Below are positions 6,342 to 9,481 of a DNA stretch of 9,481 bases, piece after piece. The notes beneath the pieces were generated by a model. That model was not told the DNA's origin. It saw nothing but the letters and a program-made list of their open reading frames with translations, and did no database searches. The number at the start of each line of letters is the position of its first letter. Position 1 is the first letter of the stretch. The DNA comes from DATAQC01 sp039649175 (lineage in GTDB: Bacteria; Actinomycetota; Acidimicrobiia; Acidimicrobiales; AC-14): NCBI GenBank assembly GCA_039649175.1, contig JBBWZS010000179.1, forward strand, positions 1 through 9,481. Direction: 5' to 3'. A program made the translations under genes and the position numbers.

Positions 6342-6818
6342 TCAGCTTCGCGAGCCGCAGACGTTTGATGCGTAGGCCCGCAGGCTGGTGGCCGAGACCG
6401 TCACGTCGGGGGCCTCGAACCGCTGGGCGGCCTCGGGTGGCACCTTGGCGAGGTCGTACCCGGCCGCCTCCAGGGCAGCCAGGTAGTCCTTGGCGGCGCC
6501 GGCGACGACGGTGGCATCGGACTTGATGTCGGCGGGGGCCACGGCGATGGCCGACTCGATCGCCGTGCCCACTTGTTGGGCCAGCTGGCGCACCTGGGCC
6601 GGGCTCGACGATGCCTGCGAGAGACCGGCCAGGCGCTGGCTGTAGTCCGTGATGAGACCGCAGAACTTCCCACTGTCGGGCCCCGACGCCGGCGCCTGGG
6701 CGGCCACCGTCGTCGGCGTCGAAGCCTGCTTGGCCGACCCACCACCGCCGCAGGCCACCAGCGCGGCGGCCCCGGCGATGGTGGCGACGATCGCTCTGCC
6801 CAGCGTTGTCCCGCGCAT
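6342..6818 (-). CDS. Small secreted lipoprotein of unknown function
   Basis: This 158-residue protein starts with an Arg-containing N-region and a hydrophobic stretch (about 9-20), ending in the lipobox LVAC with Cys23. Glycines and a Thr/Ala/Pro-rich tether follow (about 24-48). It should be lipidated and held on the outer face of the membrane. The mature part is alpha-helical, with Cys53 (KFCGLITDY) and Cys154 (SNVCGS) as a likely disulfide bracketing the domain. Small two-cysteine lipoproteins of this kind are common in actinobacteria; I cannot assign a family. It is convergent with the permease gene (42-nt gap) and lies 53 nt downstream of the lon stop on the same strand, beyond a strong hairpin. 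No Shine-Dalgarno precedes the ATG, but a TAGGCT hexamer ends 9 nt before it, suggesting a nearly leaderless transcript. Confidence 0.8.
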   Translation of the reverse strand: MRGTTLGRAIVATIAGAAALVACGGGGSAKQASTPTTVAAQAPASGPDSGKFCGLITDYSQRLAGLSQASSSPAQVRQLAQQVGTAIESAIAVAPADIKSDATVVAGAAKDYLAALEAAGYDLAKVPPEAAQRFEAPDVTVSATSLRAYASNVCGSRS

Positions 6819-6827
6819 CGTTGGCGC

Positions 6828-6833
6828 AGCCTA
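6828..6833 (-). promoter_or_regulatory. Candidate -10 element (TAGGCT) for the lipoprotein gene
   Basis: The minus strand reads TAGGCT, ending 9 nt before the ATG at 6818. Its first three bases are the last three of the lon terminator stem. The predicted transcript would begin within a few nt of the start codon, which fits the lack of a Shine-Dalgarno. No -35 hexamer is visible. Confidence 0.4.
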
Positions 6834-6859
6834 CCCGGCCCCGCTCGGGGGCCGGGTAG
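6831..6859 (-). terminator. Strong hairpin, probable lon transcription terminator
   Basis: CTACCCGGCCCC (6831-6842) and GGGGCCGGGTAG (6848-6859) form a perfect 12-bp stem with a 5-nt loop. It starts 12 nt after the lon stop codon. There is no T tract downstream, as is common for actinobacterial hairpin terminators. Perfect pairing of this length is well above the chance dyads seen elsewhere in the window. Confidence 0.8.
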
Positions 6860-6871
6860 TGCTCCGACCGC

Positions 6872-9262
6872 TCAGGCGGCCTCCGCCACCCCCGCGGGAC
6901 CGGGCGCTGACCGCGGAGCCGGCCCGGGCTCCAGGGCCACCTCCAGGACCTGGCGGACATCGTCGACGAGGTGGAACACGACGGTGTCACGCACGGCCTC
7001 GGGCACGTCGTCGAGGTCGGCGCCGTTGCGGGCGGGAAGGATCACCTCGCGCAGTCCCGCCCGGTGGGCGGCCAGGACCTTCTGCTTGACGCCGCCGATG
7101 GCCAGCACCCGTCCCTGGAGGGTGACCTCGCCGGTCATCCCCACGCTCGAACGCACGGGCCGGCCCGACAGCAGGCTGGCCAGGGCGGCGACCATGGTGA
7201 CGCCGGCCGAGGGACCGTCTTTGGGGACGGCGCCGGCAGGAACGTGCACGTGGAACCGGGATCCGGAGACACCCTCGTCGTCGAGGTCCAAGTCGCCGGC
7301 GTGGGAGCGGATGTAGGACAGGGCGATCTCGGCCGACTCCTTCATCACGTCGCCCAGCTGGCCGGTCAGCGTCAGTCGTCCCTGGCCGCCTGCCGCCGTC
7401 GCCCCGGGTAGGGCGGTGGCCTCGATGAACAGGACGTCACCTCCCGCACCGGTGACGGCGAGGCCGGTGGCCACGCCGGGCACCGCGGTGCGCTCGGCCG
7501 CTTCGAAGAAGTAGCGGGGCCGGCCCAGGTACGACCTCACGTCATCGGCGTCGACGACGACGGGAACTCCCGGTTCGGTGTCGCCGGCGGCCAGCTTGGT
7601 GGCCACCTTGCGCAACACCTTGCCCAGCTCGCGCTCCAGGTTCCGCACCCCGGCCTCGCGGGTGTAGTCGGCCACCACCGCCCGCACCGCCGCCTCGGTC
7701 AGCGTCGTCTCGTCGGCCGTCAGGCCGTTGCGGTCGAGCTGGCGAGCCAGCAGATGGTCGGTGGCGATGGCCACCTTCTCGTCCTCGGTGTAGCCGTCGA
7801 GGTGGATGACCTCCATGCGGTCGAGGAGTGGCCCGGGAATGGTGTCGGCCACGTTGGCGGTGGCGATGAACAGCACGTCGGACAGGTCGAGGTCGACCTC
7901 CAGGTAGTGGTCCCGGAAGGTGTGGTTCTGGGCCGGGTCGAGCACCTCCAGCAATGCCGACGACGGGTCGCCTCTCCAGTCGGCACCGAGCTTGTCCACC
8001 TCGTCGAGCATGAAGACGGGGTTCATGGTGCCCGCCTCTCGCAGGGCTCGCACGACGCGCCCGGGCTGGGCGCCGACGTAGGTGCGGCGGTGGCCCCGGA
8101 TCTCGGCTTCGTCGCGGACTCCTCCGAGCGAGACCCGCACGAACGAGCGCCCCAGGGCGCGGGCCACCGACTCGCCGAGCGAGGTCTTGCCCACACCCGG
8201 AGGGCCGACGAGGGCGACGATGGCGCCGGCGCCCTTGCCGCCGGTGGGGGACAGGCCCCGGTCGGCACGCAGCTTGCGCACGGCGAGGTACTCGATGATG
8301 CGGTCCTTCACGTCCTCCAGGCCGTTGTGGTCGGCGTCGAGGATGGCGCGCGCCGCCACCACGTCGAGATGGTCGTCAGACCGCTTGCCCCAGGGAACCT
8401 CGGTGACGGTGTCGAGCCAGGTGCGGATCCAGCCGTGCTCGGGGCTCTGCTCGCTGGTGCGCTCGAGGCGGTCGATCTCGCGTTCGACGGCCACCCGCAC
8501 GCCTTCGGGCAGGTCGGCGTCGGCCAGGGTGGAGCGGTACTTGGCGACTGCTCCCTCGGCGTCGTCACCCTCGCCCAGCTCCTTGCGGATGGCAGCCAGT
8601 TGTTGACGCAGCAGGAACTCGCGCTGGGTCTTCTCCATGCCGTCGGACACGTCGTGACGGATCCGTTCCTTCAGCGCCAGATCGGCGAGCGTGTCGCGCG
8701 CCCACGCCAGCACCCGCTCGAGGCGCACCTCCACGTCGACCGTCTCCAGCAACTCGATCTTCTGCTCGAAGGTGAGGTCGGGGGAGTACCCGGCAGTGTC
8801 GGCCATGGCGCCCGGGTCGGTGATGCCGCGCAGCGCCTCGGCCAGCTGGCGGGCCCCTCGCTCCTCCAGGATGTTTTCGACCACGGCTCGGTACTCGCGG
8901 GCCAGCTCGTAGGACCGCTCCGTCGGGTCGGTCTCCTGGGCCGACTCGACCTGGACCCACAGGGCCGACCCGGTGCCGGTCACTCCGGCGCCGATGACAC
9001 CCCGCTCCAGACCGCGGACGACCACGGCCCGGGCCCCGCTGGGCAACTCGCGGCTGTCCTCGACCTTGGCCACGGTGCCCACCCGGGCGTACCGGGCGTC
9101 GATGCGCGGCACGAGCAGCACGCGGCCGTCGCCGGCGAGGGCGGCGTCGACGGCCACCTTGGCCTCGTCGCTCTCCAGGGCCATGGTCACGACCATGGCG
9201 GGAAGCACCACTCCCGTCGACAAGGGCAGGAGGGGCAGGATGGTCGTGTCGAGGTCAGGCAT
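6872..9262 (-). CDS. lon: ATP-dependent protease Lon
   Basis: This 796-residue protein is the normal length for bacterial LonA. The N-terminal substrate-binding domain runs to about residue 190 (it opens ILPLLPLSTGVVLPAMVV), followed by a helical linker region to about 300 that includes REFLLRQQLAAIRKELGEGD. The AAA+ module has Walker A GPPGVGKT (353-360), Walker B FMLDEVDK with Asp420 and Glu421, and sensor-1 Asn470. The protease domain has Ser685 in PKDGPSAG and Lys728 in GGVKQK, the expected 43-residue spacing of the Ser-Lys dyad. Lon forms a cytoplasmic hexamer that unfolds and degrades damaged and short-lived regulatory proteins. The ATG at 9262 has AAGGAG 5 nt upstream. A short Pro/Ala-rich tail (about 779-796) follows the protease fold. 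Upstream lie inverted repeats and a SigR-like promoter candidate; downstream is a strong terminator. Confidence 0.97.
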   Translation of the reverse strand: MPDLDTTILPLLPLSTGVVLPAMVVTMALESDEAKVAVDAALAGDGRVLLVPRIDARYARVGTVAKVEDSRELPSGARAVVVRGLERGVIGAGVTGTGSALWVQVESAQETDPTERSYELAREYRAVVENILEERGARQLAEALRGITDPGAMADTAGYSPDLTFEQKIELLETVDVEVRLERVLAWARDTLADLALKERIRHDVSDGMEKTQREFLLRQQLAAIRKELGEGDDAEGAVAKYRSTLADADLPEGVRVAVEREIDRLERTSEQSPEHGWIRTWLDTVTEVPWGKRSDDHLDVVAARAILDADHNGLEDVKDRIIEYLAVRKLRADRGLSPTGGKGAGAIVALVGPPGVGKTSLGESVARALGRSFVRVSLGGVRDEAEIRGHRRTYVGAQPGRVVRALREAGTMNPVFMLDEVDKLGADWRGDPSSALLEVLDPAQNHTFRDHYLEVDLDLSDVLFIATANVADTIPGPLLDRMEVIHLDGYTEDEKVAIATDHLLARQLDRNGLTADETTLTEAAVRAVVADYTREAGVRNLERELGKVLRKVATKLAAGDTEPGVPVVVDADDVRSYLGRPRYFFEAAERTAVPGVATGLAVTGAGGDVLFIEATALPGATAAGGQGRLTLTGQLGDVMKESAEIALSYIRSHAGDLDLDDEGVSGSRFHVHVPAGAVPKDGPSAGVTMVAALASLLSGRPVRSSVGMTGEVTLQGRVLAIGGVKQKVLAAHRAGLREVILPARNGADLDDVPEAVRDTVVFHLVDDVRQVLEVALEPGPAPRSAPGPAGVAEAA

Positions 9263-9275
9263 GGATGCTCCTTAC

Positions 9276-9318
9276 GTTCCGTCAGTACAAGGAACAGCAG
9301 ACCGAGGTGCCCTGTTCC
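9276..9318. promoter_or_regulatory. Cluster of GTTCC/GGAAC inverted half-sites between lon and the divergent gene
   Basis: GTTCC (9276-9280), GGAACAG (9291-9297) and CTGTTCC (9312-9318) alternate in orientation. The first pair is GTTCC-N10-GGAAC; the second is a perfect 7-bp repeat with a 14-nt gap. The site resembles, but does not have the spacing of, the ClgR box (GTTCGC-N5-GCGAAC) known at protease genes in other actinobacteria. The binder is unknown, and part of the symmetry may simply be the promoter elements listed separately. Confidence 0.4.
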
Positions 9319-9319
9319 C
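9293..9319 (-). promoter_or_regulatory. Candidate ECF (SigR/SigH-like) promoter of lon
   Basis: On the minus strand GGGAACA (9319-9313) is followed by a 17-nt spacer and GTT (9295-9293, in GTTCC). This resembles the GGAA(T/C)-N16-20-GTT consensus of thiol-stress sigma factors SigR/SigH. The predicted start near 9285 leaves a leader of about 22 nt holding AAGGAG. From memory, lon is a SigR target in Streptomyces, which would support the reading. It is a short motif, so this remains inference. Confidence 0.45.
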
Positions 9320-9362
9320 GGCGATGGCCACATGGCGTGCGGGCCCGGGGCAGACTGCGGGC

Positions 9363-9481
9363 ATGGCCGACGAGTTCCACGCAAAGGACAGAGTCACAGC
9401 CGCCCACGACCTCGACGCCGTGCCGGCGGGGACCGGAGGCAAGGTCGTGATGGTCACCGGGCTCTCCTGGATCCGGTACCG
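9363..9481 (+). CDS. Unrecognised protein, N-terminal 39 residues, cut by the window edge
   Basis: An ATG at 9363 opens a frame that runs off the right edge. It begins MADEFHAKDRVTAAHDLDAV, followed by PAGTGGKVVMVTGLSWIRYR. The pattern of short beta-strands around a Gly turn (GGKVVMVTGLSWIRYR) suggests a small SH3-like barrel, as in several short actinobacterial proteins of unknown role, but I cannot name a family from this fragment. There is no clear Shine-Dalgarno; a CAGACT hexamer ends 6 nt before the ATG, compatible with leaderless expression. It is divergent from lon across a 100-nt gap containing the GTTCC/GGAAC cluster, so the two could share regulation. Confidence 0.65.
   Translation, partial: MADEFHAKDRVTAAHDLDAVPAGTGGKVVMVTGLSWIRY

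Noticed and set aside
9276..9295. ClgR box upstream of lon
   Set aside because: The half-sites resemble GTTCGC/GCGAAC only partly, and the spacing is 3 nt too long, so I list it as an unassigned dyad.
1..9481. tRNA, rRNA, CRISPR, insertion sequence or phage attachment site
   Set aside because: No cloverleaf-like element, repeat-spacer series, transposase reading frame or terminal inverted repeat was seen. The window reads as ordinary chromosomal sequence.

Overview
The window is very GC-rich, with dense coding and strong third-position G/C bias. Together with an HxlR regulator carrying a C-terminal Cys cluster, a DUF732-like secreted protein, a two-FtsX-domain ABC permease and short or leaderless 5' ends, this points to a high-GC actinobacterium. 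A lineage such as Acidimicrobiia is possible, but that is inference and no marker gene settles it.

Layout from left to right: (1) the N-terminal part of an aldose 1-epimerase-like protein on the minus strand, cut by the left edge (1-268). (2) A 47-codon acidic small protein on the minus strand (366-509). (3) A soluble HtrA/S1C-type serine protease with a PDZ domain on the minus strand (693-1607). (4) Divergent from it, an HxlR-family winged-helix regulator (1689-2150). The gap between these two holds a perfect 8-bp inverted repeat placed over the best promoter candidates for both genes. (5) A secreted or membrane-anchored DUF732-like protein (2297-2926), a MacB/LolD-type ABC ATPase (2969-3763) and its 844-residue FtsX-type permease (3765-6299), all on the plus strand. 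The last two form a tight operon with a 1-nt gap. (6) Convergent to these, a small lipoprotein (6342-6818) and the ATP-dependent protease Lon (6872-9262), both on the minus strand and separated by a strong 12-bp hairpin that should terminate lon. (7) Divergent from lon, the start of an unrecognised gene (9363 to the right edge).

Together the window looks like chromosomal envelope and protein-quality-control housekeeping. It has two proteases (Lon and an HtrA-like enzyme), both with distinctive regulatory DNA upstream. The HtrA-like gene has a probable autoregulated HxlR repressor beside it. The lon gene has a candidate thiol-stress-type (SigR/SigH-like) promoter. I see no mobile element, CRISPR array, tRNA or rRNA. 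I do not see a clearly new multi-gene system. The best leads are the HxlR/cytoplasmic-HtrA pair, the lon regulatory region, the promoter nested in the lon terminator, and the 47-residue small protein.
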